The notes under the pieces: model-generated
Seen by the model: only the letters and a program-made list of their open reading frames with translations
The model's database searches: none
Told to the model about the DNA's origin: nothing
Source: Thiobacillus sp.
Lineage (GTDB): Bacteria > Pseudomonadota > Gammaproteobacteria > Burkholderiales > Thiobacillaceae
Length of the DNA: 64,000 nucleotides
Direction: 5' to 3'
NCBI GenBank assembly: GCA_030680405.1
Contig: JAUXVT010000011.1
Span: 56,196 to 120,195, forward strand
Made by a program: the position numbers and the translations under genes
In this document: positions 1 to 7,375 of the stretch, one piece after another
Numbering within the stretch: the stretch's first letter is position 1
Layout of the letters: the number at the start of each line of letters is the position of its first letter

Positions 1-50
1 CAGGCACGATAGCCGGATTCGTTGGCCAGGTCGAAGGGCGAGTTGCTCAA
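1..50 (-). CDS. N-terminal fragment of an unidentified protein
   Basis: Directly after the stop of the 206-residue gene (TAA at 57..55) a minus-strand frame opens with TTG at 50..48 and reads SNSPFDLANESGYRA up to the window edge. Codon choice and the 4-nt gap fit another gene of the same operon. The Shine-Dalgarno signal is weak (GGAATAAG), and only 16 codons are visible, so neither the start nor the family is established. Confidence 0.4.
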   Translation of the reverse strand, partial: MSNSPFDLANESGYRA

Positions 51-54
51 GGAC

Positions 55-675
55 TTATTCCGGCGGCAGCATGTCGGGCGAACCGAAGCCGCGCTTGACC
101 GGCGCGTCGGACAGCAGCCCCTTAAAGCTCTTGCGCACCGTGCCCATCATCTCGGGCATTTCGATGTCCATGATCTGGTCCATGATCCAGGTCTTGTCGT
201 TCTCGCCCATTTCGTCGCGGATCTGCAGGCCGAGAAAGCGCAACGCCGGGAAGCTGGCTTTTTCGTCATCGGGGAACTCGAACTCGGCGTAGTCGGCGAA
301 GCGGCGGTTCAGAAAGTCGATGAACTCGGCCTTGTAGTTGCGGGTGGGGTCAGGGCCGACGACGCTGATGATGTTTTCTTCCATCACTTCGCCGAGCCGG
401 TTGGCGACTGCCTGCAGCACCGCGACGCGGCGTTCCGGCGTCAGCGAGGCGTAGGCCATGCGGTCGCAGTAATGCACCAGGAAGGCGAGAAATTCCGCGA
501 TCAGCTTGAAGCCGCGCGCCGGGGTGATGATGTCGTAATTCTCGCGGCCGAGGTTGTCCACGGCCTTGTCGGCGACGCGCCAGGTGGTGGTGGCGACGGC
601 CGAGGCGATTTCTTCGGCGCTGCGCTCGCCGTCCTTCTTGAACCAGATAGTTTTGACGCGGATGGGCATGGCCAT
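55..675 (-). CDS. Conserved hypothetical protein, 206 aa
   Basis: The ATG at 675 follows a clear AGGAGA ribosome-binding site, and the gene begins 20 nt after the sulfurtransferase stop, so it belongs to the minus-strand operon divergent from dsrA. The product looks soluble: no signal peptide or membrane segment, a Trp-containing N-terminus (TIWFKKDGE), a mixed helical centre and many acidic residues in the second half (DIEMPEMMG). One cysteine is visible, in VHYCDRMAY, and I see no recognisable catalytic motif. I do not recognise the family. Its position with a sulfurtransferase and a DsrC-like protein suggests an accessory part in sulfur metabolism, which is inference from context only. Confidence 0.75.
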   Translation of the reverse strand: MAMPIRVKTIWFKKDGERSAEEIASAVATTTWRVADKAVDNLGRENYDIITPARGFKLIAEFLAFLVHYCDRMAYASLTPERRVAVLQAVANRLGEVMEENIISVVGPDPTRNYKAEFIDFLNRRFADYAEFEFPDDEKASFPALRFLGLQIRDEMGENDKTWIMDQIMDIEMPEMMGTVRKSFKGLLSDAPVKRGFGSPDMLPPE

Positions 676-695
676 GGATGTTCTCCTTTAGTCGC

Positions 696-1550
696 CTAGG
701 CGACGTCTCCTGTGGCGACGGGGCGGGCGGGATCGGTGATCCACTCGCTCCACGAGCCGGGGTAAAGCCGTGAACCGGGGAGGCCGGCGATTTCCATCGC
801 CAGAATGTTGTGACAGGCGGTGACGCCGGAACCGCACATGTGGATAGCCTGCCAGGCCGGTTTGCCTTTCAGCAGCGCCTGGTAGTTCTCGCGCAGCGCC
901 TCGGGCGGCAGGAAGGTGCCGTCCACATCGAGGTTTTCATCAAAGGGGTAGTTGATGGCGCCGGGCACATGGCCTGCCACCGGGTCGAGCGGTTCGAACT
1001 CGCCGCTGAAGCGGCGATCGGGACGCGCGTCGATGATGAGCTGTTCGCCCGTTTTAGACGCGTGCATGACTTCGTCCGCCGTCACGATCTGGCTCGGTTC
1101 TGGCAGGCAGGCGCAAGCGGCTTTGTGTGGCATCGGGATGTCGGCGTTGACCGGGCGTTTTTCGCGCAGCCATTTTGGATACCCCCCGTCCAGCAGCGCC
1201 ACGCCAGGGTGGCCGAGCCAGCGCATCATCCACCACAACCGCACGGCCATGGCGCCGTAGCTGTCATCATATACCACCACCTGCCTGTTGACGCCGACCC
1301 CCCACTCGCAGAGCTTTTCAGTCAGCACGCGGGGATCGGGCAGGGGGTGCCGTCCCGTGGTTTCGCCCATGGGAGCGGAGAGGTCATCGTCCAGATGCAC
1401 GTAACGCGCACCCGGAATGTGGGCTTTCGCGTAGGCCTGACGACCGGCTTCAGGATCGGTGAGGGTGAAGCGGCAGTCCAGAATGACCCAGTTGGGATCG
1501 TCCAGATGAGCGGCCAGGTCTTCGGTGGTGACGAGGGTGTTGGAAAACAT
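696..1550 (-). CDS. Two-domain sulfurtransferase, 3-mercaptopyruvate sulfurtransferase type
   Basis: The 284-residue protein starting MFSNTLVTTEDL has the tandem rhodanese layout: an inactive N-terminal domain (about 1-140, with ILDCRFTL and HIPGARYVHLD) and a catalytic C-terminal domain. The active loop is C239-GSGVTA, the form typical of mercaptopyruvate sulfurtransferases, whereas classical thiosulfate sulfurtransferases carry CRKGVT. A longer frame runs upstream to 1607, but family alignment favours the start at 1550; no strong ribosome-binding site was found for either. The family moves sulfane sulfur from a donor to an acceptor through a cysteine persulfide in the cytoplasm. Lying between a DsrC-like gene and an unknown gene beside dsrAB, it may feed persulfide sulfur to that system; the true donor and acceptor cannot be read from sequence. 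Confidence 0.88.
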   Translation of the reverse strand: MFSNTLVTTEDLAAHLDDPNWVILDCRFTLTDPEAGRQAYAKAHIPGARYVHLDDDLSAPMGETTGRHPLPDPRVLTEKLCEWGVGVNRQVVVYDDSYGAMAVRLWWMMRWLGHPGVALLDGGYPKWLREKRPVNADIPMPHKAACACLPEPSQIVTADEVMHASKTGEQLIIDARPDRRFSGEFEPLDPVAGHVPGAINYPFDENLDVDGTFLPPEALRENYQALLKGKPAWQAIHMCGSGVTACHNILAMEIAGLPGSRLYPGSWSEWITDPARPVATGDVA

Positions 1551-1639
1551 GAATGGAGCCGTAAGGGGTGAACTGTAGATGACAGCGGGCAGCGTGGCCT
1601 TCACCACGCTGCCCGCTCAACGGCTGATTCCTGCTTGAA

Positions 1640-1972
1640 TCAGTAGCCGCCCTTGCCGAAAGGCTTGGGCAGACCAGCGACGCGGCAGCCCTGGCGAGCA
1701 GGCATGTTGGGGAAGAGTTCGTACAGCTTTTTCTTCCAGTCCACGCCTTCGTGCATTTCGTCCAGTTCGGCGACCATGTTGCGGAAATTGGGGGTTTGAC
1801 CGTCTTCCTTGTATTTCTCACGCAGGTAGTTGATGACCTGCCAGTGCTCGTCGGTCAGCGTGATTTTTTCAGCCGCGGCGATGACCGGGGGGACGTCGTC
1901 GCTGAAATTGGCTTCCAGCAGAAACTCCTCTTCGCCGGTTTCGAGCTCTTCACCATTTACAACATAAGACAT
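1640..1972 (-). CDS. DsrC/TusE-family paralogue lacking the terminal cysteine
   Basis: The 110-residue protein (start MSYVVNGEEL; ATG at 1972 after a GGAGAA site) has the DsrC fold signature: ITLTDEHWQVINYLREKY in the middle and YELFPNMPARQGC near the end. Canonical DsrC carries two cysteines on its flexible C-terminal arm, about 11 residues apart. Here C96 (CRVAGLPKP) corresponds to the upstream cysteine (CysB), but the position of the penultimate cysteine is K107 and the protein ends FGKGGY. It therefore cannot form the DsrC trisulfide or disulfide in the usual way. TusE keeps the opposite cysteine, so it is not a standard TusE either. A carrier with a single persulfide site or a regulatory relative are both possible. 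The full DsrC is encoded at 6906..7241. Confidence 0.88.
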   Translation of the reverse strand: MSYVVNGEELETGEEEFLLEANFSDDVPPVIAAAEKITLTDEHWQVINYLREKYKEDGQTPNFRNMVAELDEMHEGVDWKKKLYELFPNMPARQGCRVAGLPKPFGKGGY

Positions 1973-1994
1973 GTTTTCTCCTTTCGGGTTGGTT

Positions 1995-2654
1995 TCAATG
2001 ATTCGCCTGAACAACCGGCGCGATGGATTTATGCGGGATGAAAATCCCGCAGCCTAACAAACGGTTGCGTCCCAGCCCTTCGTCCTGCAGTTGCAGGGAC
2101 TTGTGCGGCGGCACGTCGTGCAGCATCAGACTGAAGCCATGCAACGGACCGGATGCGCTTTGCAGGGTTTGTGGCTTGCCGCAGATAAACCCGCAGCGTA
2201 ACTGGAAATGACCATCCAGTTCGCGCATCACATCCTGTACGAATTGTTCTTCAGTGGCGCCGCCGGTGTCAACGAAATGCGCGTAGATGTTGGCGAACGG
2301 GCTGAACTCGCGGGTTTTGAAGCTGCCGATCTGCAAGGCGTGGCCGGCCAGGTCGAGCGCCTGCCCGACCAGCTGCTGCATGTCGTCCACCCGCGCCTTG
2401 GCCACACGCAGGAAAAGCTTGGTGCGCCGGTTGATGTTGAGTGTGGCATCGCCCTTGTTGGTCTCCGCGCCTTTCAGGTGCTGGATTCCGGTGCCGGACT
2501 CTTCGCCCAGCCACGGCAGCAGGCACAGTAGCGCGTCGGCCAGCATCTGTGCATTGTCGGCCGGGATGGTCATGCCGATCAGATCGAACTGCAGATCGAT
2601 CATGTGGGGTACATACTCCTCCGGCTTGTCTCCAGGCCAGTCCGCCCAGCTCAT
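1995..2654 (-). CDS. Cas6/Cmx6-like RAMP protein, not linked to a CRISPR array
   Basis: The 219-residue protein matches what I know of the Cas6/Cmx6 family (type I-MYXAN CRISPR RNA endonuclease): an N-terminal strand and turn IDLQFDLIGMTIPADNA, a following H-L-K-G stretch, a central RTKLFLRVAK and DLAGHALQIG, and a C-terminal glycine-rich loop GLGRNRLLGCGIFIPHK. The family normally cuts pre-crRNA. There is no repeat array and no other cas gene anywhere in the window. The gene overlaps its upstream neighbour by 4 nt (ATGA) and lies 22 nt before a DsrC-like gene, so it is cotranscribed with sulfur-transfer genes. A possible catalytic histidine (QHLKG, about residue 60) remains. RNA binding or processing is a family inference; the role here is unknown. 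Confidence 0.78.
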   Translation of the reverse strand: MSWADWPGDKPEEYVPHMIDLQFDLIGMTIPADNAQMLADALLCLLPWLGEESGTGIQHLKGAETNKGDATLNINRRTKLFLRVAKARVDDMQQLVGQALDLAGHALQIGSFKTREFSPFANIYAHFVDTGGATEEQFVQDVMRELDGHFQLRCGFICGKPQTLQSASGPLHGFSLMLHDVPPHKSLQLQDEGLGRNRLLGCGIFIPHKSIAPVVQANH

Positions 2655-2872
2655 GGCGCATCCCCAGCATTATCCTTGGCCCAGGCCTGCATCAGATCAG
2701 CCCATTTCTGTGCACTGATCGGGTCGACGTCGAAAATGGTGAAGCGCTTGTTTTCGCGGATTCGAATGCGCAGAAACGGTACGCCGCCTGACTCGTGAAT
2801 CAGGTGTTGGAACTCGATTTCCTGGCCACCGAACGGCAGCCGCATTTTGTCTAGAAGCGTAATCTCAGGCAT
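2651..2872 (-). CDS. Small protein of unknown function, first gene of the Cas6-like operon
   Basis: The 73-residue product starts MPEITLLDKMRL and has a short beta-rich pattern (EFQHLIHESGG, PFLRIRIRENKRFTIFDVD) followed by a helix (AQKWADLMQAWAKD). It has no cysteine, signal peptide or membrane segment. Its stop overlaps the start of the Cas6-like gene by 4 nt, indicating translational coupling. I do not recognise the family with certainty. Being first in the operon and coupled to an RNA-binding-type protein suggests the two act together, which is inference. Confidence 0.7.
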   Translation of the reverse strand: MPEITLLDKMRLPFGGQEIEFQHLIHESGGVPFLRIRIRENKRFTIFDVDPISAQKWADLMQAWAKDNAGDAP

Positions 2873-3265
2873 GCAGTCTCAATCCGTTTTACTTCAATTT
2901 CTTCGATCTATTGATAGGGGTTGCGTTGCCGGGGCAACATAACTTTTCAGGTCTTGCGTTTTATGAGGGTGTCACGTGGCATTTCAACCCTGTTCAAGTC
3001 AGGGGCTTGCGTTTGCAACAATATTTTAATACTCTTATTTGTTCCTGTGGCGGGCATGAAATGTCTCACTCTTTGCCTAAATGAGACATAACCGCGTTGG
3101 GGAAAATCATCTACTCCCTATGGGTAGGTACAAGTCTACCGCAATGGAGTAGGTGAATTACCCATGAGAATGATGGTGGCGCGACTGTCTAGCCAATACG
3201 ATGCTGGTATACCGTTGAGCTGTCTGCTGAGCGGGCACTTCGAAATTTTCTAGGAGATGAAGATA
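2873..3265. promoter_or_regulatory. Divergent promoter region of the Cas6-like operon and the dsr operon
   Basis: This AT-richer stretch holds no gene but several dyads. ATGTCTCA (3061-3068) and TGAGACAT (3082-3089) form a perfect 8-bp inverted repeat. CTACTCC (3111-3117) with GGAGTAG (3146-3152) encloses GGTAG (3123-3127) with CTACC (3136-3140). GTTGCC (2925-2930) and GGCAAC (2933-2938) lie near the minus-strand start. A possible extended -10 for dsrA is TGGTATACC at 3205-3213, with a weak -35 (CTGTCT, 3185-3190) 17 bp upstream. The dyads then sit where an activator would bind. AGGAG at 3252-3256 is the dsrA ribosome-binding site. Confidence 0.5.
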
Positions 3266-4567
3266 ATGGCAAAGCAAATGATTGATACGCCCATGCTCGA
3301 CCAGCTCGAAAGCGGCCCGTGGCCCAGCTTCGTGACCGGTCTCAAGCGCCTGGCTAAGGATAACGACATGATGGTTGACCTGATGGGTCAGCTGGAAACG
3401 TCCTACCAGACCATGAAGGGGTACTGGAAGGGCGGTACGGTCGGGGTGTTCGGTTACGGCGGCGGCGTGATCCCCCGTTTCACCGAACTGAAAGACGAAA
3501 ACCACCAGCCGCTGTTTCCCGAGGCGGCCGAATTTCACACCTTGCGTATCCAGCCGCCAGCTGGCATGCATTACACTTCCGATCTGCTGCGCAAGATGTG
3601 TGACGCCTGGTCGGAGACCGGCGGTTCGGGCCTGATCGCGTTCCACGGCCAGTCCGGCGACATCATGCTCCAAGGCTGCAAAACGGAGGATGTCCAGAAG
3701 GCCTTCGACAAATTCAACGATATGGGCTTCGACCTCGGTGGCGCCGGCCCTGCGCTGCGTACCTCGATGTCCTGCGTCGGCGCTGCCCGTTGCGAATTGT
3801 CCAACTTCGATGAAGCCAAGGCGCTGCGCACCGTCATCAACAACAACCTGGACGACATGCACCGCCCGTCCCTGCCCTACAAGTTCAAGTTCAAGTTCTC
3901 CGGTTGCCCGAACGACTGCGTCAACGCCATTCAGCGTTCCGACATGGCCACCATCGGCACCTGGCGCGACAACATCCGCGTCAACGAAGAGCAGGTTCAG
4001 GCCTATTACAAGGCCCATGGCATGTCCGATCTGGTCAACGACGTGATCAGCAAGTGCCCGACCAAGGCCATCACCCTGGTTGCGGCTGACAAGGTTGTGG
4101 CCAACGAGCACACCTCGGTGGCCCACCTGGGCGACGGCAATGCCCTGTGCATCGACAACAAGAACTGCGTGCGCTGCATGCACTGCCTGAACGTCATCCC
4201 CGGCGGTCTGCGTCCTGGTCTCGACAAGGGTGTGACCATCCTGGTGGGCGGCAAGGGCGTGCTGAAGATCGGCGCAACCATGGGTACCGTGGTGATTCCG
4301 TTCATGAAGCTCGAATCCGACGAGGACTTCGAGAAGCTGAACGAGCTGGCTCGCAACATCCTCGACTTCTTCGCGGAAAACGCACTGGAGCACGAGCGTA
4401 CCGGTGAAATGATCGAGCGTATCGGCCTGACCAACTTCCTCGAAGGTCTGGACATCCCGGTCGACCCCAACATGATCAAAGAGCCGCGTTCCAACCCCTA
4501 CTTCCGTGCCGACGACTGGGACGAGCAAGTCGAGAAGTGGAACGAGTACAAGAAGTCCGCAGCTTAA
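3266..4567 (+). CDS. dsrA: Reverse dissimilatory sulfite reductase, alpha subunit
   Basis: DsrA forms the cytoplasmic alpha2beta2 siroheme sulfite reductase with DsrB; in sulfur oxidisers it runs backwards, oxidising DsrC-bound sulfur to sulfite with release of six electrons. The start at 3266 (MAKQMIDTPMLDQL) is preferred over the ATG at 3257 because AGGAG (3252-3256) lies 9 nt ahead of it; this gives 433 residues. The siroheme/[4Fe-4S] cysteines are visible as SCVGAARC near residue 170 and SGCPNDC near 212. The inserted ferredoxin domain contains CIDNKNCVRCMHC near 298. It is the first gene of dsrABEFHC, which is followed by a hairpin and dsrMKLJOPNR. The co-located sulfur-oxidation genes dsrL and dsrEFH mark the reverse type. 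Confidence 0.98.
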   Translation: MAKQMIDTPMLDQLESGPWPSFVTGLKRLAKDNDMMVDLMGQLETSYQTMKGYWKGGTVGVFGYGGGVIPRFTELKDENHQPLFPEAAEFHTLRIQPPAGMHYTSDLLRKMCDAWSETGGSGLIAFHGQSGDIMLQGCKTEDVQKAFDKFNDMGFDLGGAGPALRTSMSCVGAARCELSNFDEAKALRTVINNNLDDMHRPSLPYKFKFKFSGCPNDCVNAIQRSDMATIGTWRDNIRVNEEQVQAYYKAHGMSDLVNDVISKCPTKAITLVAADKVVANEHTSVAHLGDGNALCIDNKNCVRCMHCLNVIPGGLRPGLDKGVTILVGGKGVLKIGATMGTVVIPFMKLESDEDFEKLNELARNILDFFAENALEHERTGEMIERIGLTNFLEGLDIPVDPNMIKEPRSNPYFRADDWDEQVEKWNEYKKSAA

Positions 4568-4630
4568 GTTTCTTTACCGCGGGCCTCGGTGCGAGCTGGG
4601 GCCTGTGCATTAACTCAGTTGGAGATAAAC

Positions 4631-5701
4631 ATGGCAGAAATGCGTCCGCCTATCGAATCCGGTGCGCCGGATCCGATGCCCTACATGCACCCCGTGATGG
4701 TGAAGAACTATGGCAAGTGGGCTTTCCACAGCCATCCGAAGCCGGGTGTCCTGTATCACCGCGCCGAATCTGGCGACGAAATCTGGACGGTCAAGGCCGG
4801 TACGGCACGTCAGATGGACCACTACACCATCCGCGAACTGGCCGACATTGCCGACCAGTATGGCGACGGTTTCGTGCGGTTCACCGCGCGTTCCAACATC
4901 GAATACATGGTGGCTGATGGCGCCAAGGTCGAGCCGCTGATCAAGGCGCTGAACGACAAGGGCTACCCCATCGGCGGCACCGCCAACTCGGTGTCCATGA
5001 TTGCGCACACCCAGGGTTTTTTGCATTGCGATATCCCGGGCACCGACGCCTCCGGCGTGGTCAAGGCGCTGATGGATGAGTTGTACGACGACTTCGTCAA
5101 GTGCGAGATGCCCAACCGAGTCAAGCTGTCCACCTCCTGTTGCGAAATCAACTGCGGTGGCCAGGCCGACATCGCCATCATCGTTCAGCACACCAAGCCG
5201 CCGAAGATCAACCACGATCTGGTTGCCAACGTGTGTGAGCGTCCTTCCGTCGTGGCGCGCTGCCCGGTGGCGGCGATCCGTCCCGCCCTGGTGAACGGCA
5301 AGCCCTCGCTGGAAGTCGACGAGAAGAAGTGCATCTGCTGCGGCGCCTGCTTCCCGCCCTGCCCGCCGATGCAGATCAACGATCCCGAGCACTCCAAGAT
5401 TGCGATCTGGGTGGGCGGCAAGAACTCCAACGCCCGCTCCAAGCCGACCTTCCACAAGCTGGTCGCCGCCGGCCTGCCGAACAACGCGCCGCGTTGGCCG
5501 GAAGTGGGCGAGGTGGTCAAGAAGATCCTCGCCACCTACAAGGAAGATGGCAAGCCCTGGGAGCGCATGATCGACTGGATCGACCGCATTGGCTGGCCTG
5601 CATTCTTCGAGAAGACCGGTCTGCCCTTCACCAAGTATCACATTGATAATTGGCGGGGTGGTCGTGCCAACCTGAACGCTTCTGCGCACATCCGCTTCTA
5701 A
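4631..5701 (+). CDS. dsrB: Reverse dissimilatory sulfite reductase, beta subunit
   Basis: The 356-residue beta subunit starts at ATG 4631 after GGAGA (4621-4625); an in-frame upstream start at 4589 has no such support. Visible cluster-binding motifs are STSCCEINCGG near residue 165, the CERPSVVARCPVAAI segment near 205, and a ferredoxin-type CICCGACFPPCPPM near 235. In DsrAB the beta subunit supplies ligands for the catalytic siroheme-[4Fe-4S] centre and contributes to the DsrC docking channel. It follows dsrA by 63 nt in the same transcript. Confidence 0.98.
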   Translation: MAEMRPPIESGAPDPMPYMHPVMVKNYGKWAFHSHPKPGVLYHRAESGDEIWTVKAGTARQMDHYTIRELADIADQYGDGFVRFTARSNIEYMVADGAKVEPLIKALNDKGYPIGGTANSVSMIAHTQGFLHCDIPGTDASGVVKALMDELYDDFVKCEMPNRVKLSTSCCEINCGGQADIAIIVQHTKPPKINHDLVANVCERPSVVARCPVAAIRPALVNGKPSLEVDEKKCICCGACFPPCPPMQINDPEHSKIAIWVGGKNSNARSKPTFHKLVAAGLPNNAPRWPEVGEVVKKILATYKEDGKPWERMIDWIDRIGWPAFFEKTGLPFTKYHIDNWRGGRANLNASAHIRF

Positions 5702-5792
5702 GCTGTTTCTGGACGCTGTCAACACCGCCGCAGCTTCGGTTGCGGCGGAAGTTTGATAATAATGACTGGATTTTTCGGAGTTTGAACTAGCC

Positions 5793-6152
5793 ATGCAATT
5801 CGGCATACTTATTAATGAAGGACCTTACAGCCATCAGGCAAGTGATTCTGCCTACCTTTTTGCGCGAACCGCGCTTGAGAAAGGCTACAAAGTTCCACGT
5901 GTTTTTTTCTATCACGATGGCGTGTATAACGCGTCGCGTCTCGCAACACCGCCGGTGGATGATCGTAACGTGGGCGCGCGCTGGTCCAAGCTGGCTGCTG
6001 ATTATGGCGTGGATCTGGTTGTGTGCGTGGCTGCTGCACAGCGTCGCGGCATCACGGATGGCGTTCTCGGCGATAACTACCGCATCTCGGGTCTGGGCCA
6101 GTTGGTTGAAATGGGTATTCAGTACGATCGTCTCGTGACGTTCGGTGATTGA
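5793..6152 (+). CDS. dsrE: Sulfur carrier subunit DsrE
   Basis: This 119-residue protein begins MQFGILINEGPYSHQASD, the DsrE/TusD start, and has the persulfide-forming cysteine at position 78 (DLVVC78VAAAQRRG), the position known to be essential in Allochromatium vinosum DsrE. DsrE, DsrF and DsrH form a cytoplasmic hexamer that receives sulfane sulfur (from TusA or rhodanese) and passes it to DsrC. The gene lies between dsrB and dsrF in the conserved order. Confidence 0.96.
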   Translation: MQFGILINEGPYSHQASDSAYLFARTALEKGYKVPRVFFYHDGVYNASRLATPPVDDRNVGARWSKLAADYGVDLVVCVAAAQRRGITDGVLGDNYRISGLGQLVEMGIQYDRLVTFGD

Positions 6153-6176
6153 TGGCGAAAAATTGAGATATTCGAG

Positions 6177-6572
6177 ATGAGCGAAATGGACGATATGGAT
6201 GACGGCTCCGGCATCATCAAAAAATTCATGTTCCTGAACCGCAAGGCGCCACACGGTACCGTGTACGCGCTGGAAGGTCTGGAAGTGGTGCTGATTACCG
6301 CCGCTTTCGATCAGGATGTGAGCATGGTGTTTACTGATGATGGTGTGTATCAGTTGATTAAAGGCGTCGACACCAAGGGCATCGAAGTCAAGGATTTTTC
6401 CAGGACTTATCGTGCGTTGGAAGGCTATGACATCGAGAAGCTGTATGTCGATCAAAAGTCGATGGATGCGCGTGGTCTGACTGAAGAAGACCTGATTGTG
6501 GATGTGACGGTGCTCTCCGTCGATGAGATGGCCAATCTCATGGCCGAGCAAGACGTCGTGATCAGCTTCTAA
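6177..6572 (+). CDS. dsrF: DsrF subunit of the DsrEFH sulfur-transfer complex
   Basis: The 131-residue protein (MSEMDDMDDGSGIIKKFMFL) has the TusC/DsrF pattern: an N-terminal strand, APHGTVYALEGLEVVLITAAFDQDV, and a C-terminal DVVISF. No cysteine is present in the chain, so DsrF here is structural and the sulfur path must run through DsrE C78 and DsrH C20. It starts 24 nt after dsrE and is followed by dsrH 4 nt after its stop. Confidence 0.95.
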   Translation: MSEMDDMDDGSGIIKKFMFLNRKAPHGTVYALEGLEVVLITAAFDQDVSMVFTDDGVYQLIKGVDTKGIEVKDFSRTYRALEGYDIEKLYVDQKSMDARGLTEEDLIVDVTVLSVDEMANLMAEQDVVISF

Positions 6573-6576
6573 GGGG

Positions 6577-6882
6577 ATGGATATGCTGCATATTGTGAAT
6601 AAATCGGCTACAGAGCGCGGCGCGTTGGATAGCTGCCTCTCCATGGCCACAAAGGGTTCTGCTGTATTGCTGATCGAAGACGCGGTTTACGCGGCGACGA
6701 ACGGCAATGCAGCAGCGGCGAAAATCCAGGCAGCAGCGGCTGACCTCAAGATTTACGCGCTCGGTCCTGATCTGGCAGCGCGCGGCATGGCCGGGCGCGT
6801 GCTGGACGGAGTCAATGTCGTGGATTACGGCGGTTTTGTGGATCTGGTCGCAGAGCACAGCAACTGTCAGTCTTGGCTGTAA
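6577..6882 (+). CDS. dsrH: DsrH subunit of the DsrEFH complex
   Basis: This 101-residue TusB/DsrH-family protein reads MDMLHIVNKSATERGALDSC, which puts the conserved cysteine at position 20 as in A. vinosum DsrH and supports the start at 6577. The purine run AAGGGG (6571-6576) lies directly against that ATG and would suit the next ATG (6583) better, so the exact start stays open. A second cysteine occurs near the end (SNCQSWL). It completes the DsrEFH trimer unit. Confidence 0.94.
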   Translation: MDMLHIVNKSATERGALDSCLSMATKGSAVLLIEDAVYAATNGNAAAAKIQAAAADLKIYALGPDLAARGMAGRVLDGVNVVDYGGFVDLVAEHSNCQSWL

Positions 6883-6905
6883 CTTTTAATAGAAGGAGTA
6901 TTGCT

Positions 6906-7241
6906 ATGCCCATGGTGAATATCGCCGGTAAGGAAGTCGAAGTCGACGAAGAAGGTTATCTGGTCGATCTGTCGCAGTGGAACGAAGACATCGCCAAGTA
7001 CATGGCTGTCGAAGAAAAGGTCGACCTGACCGACAGCCACTGGGAAGTCGTCAACTTCCTGCGTGAGTACTATGCCGAATACCAGATCGCACCTGCTGTG
7101 CGCGTACTGACCAAGGCCATCGGCAAGAAGCTCGGCCCTGAAAAAGGCAACAACAAGTACCTGTACGAGTTGTTCCCCTACGGCCCCGCCAAGCAGGCTT
7201 GTAAGATCGCAGGTCTGCCCAAGCCGACCGGCTGTATCTAA
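6906..7241 (+). CDS. dsrC: DsrC, substrate-carrying partner of DsrAB
   Basis: The 111-residue protein starts at ATG 6906 after GAAGGAG. It ends with the canonical redox arm C99-KIAGLPKPTG-C110-I, holding both conserved cysteines. In the rDsr pathway DsrC takes sulfur from DsrEFH, presents the persulfide to DsrAB, and its trisulfide or disulfide form is linked to the DsrMKJOP complex. It is the last gene before a strong hairpin, consistent with DsrC being made in excess of the downstream membrane proteins. The paralogue at 1640..1972 lacks the terminal cysteine. Confidence 0.98.
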   Translation: MPMVNIAGKEVEVDEEGYLVDLSQWNEDIAKYMAVEEKVDLTDSHWEVVNFLREYYAEYQIAPAVRVLTKAIGKKLGPEKGNNKYLYELFPYGPAKQACKIAGLPKPTGCI

Positions 7242-7257
7242 GCTGTAATACCGTCGG

Positions 7258-7290
7258 GTCGCCCCGGGGTTTTCGGGGCGACTTCGATTT
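7258..7290 (+). terminator. Hairpin after dsrC, likely partial terminator or mRNA stabiliser
   Basis: GTCGCCCCG (7258-7266) pairs perfectly with CGGGGCGAC (7274-7282) around a 7-nt loop and is followed by a modest T-containing tail (TTCGATTTT). The stem is strong but the U-tract is interrupted, so read-through into dsrM is expected. It would lower expression of dsrMKLJOPNR relative to dsrABEFHC. Confidence 0.7.
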
Positions 7291-7375
7291 TCAGGCTGTG
7301 TTTCCCAATCGAATGTGGCTGGGCTTGCCTAGCTCACGTTTGATTCGTAAACACAACGTTGTTGGGGGATAGAGA

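Noticed and set aside
3158..4528. Long minus-strand frame (456 codons) opposite dsrA
   Set aside because: It is the antisense shadow of dsrA; its translation is His/Val/Gly-rich with no domain, and dsrA is certain.
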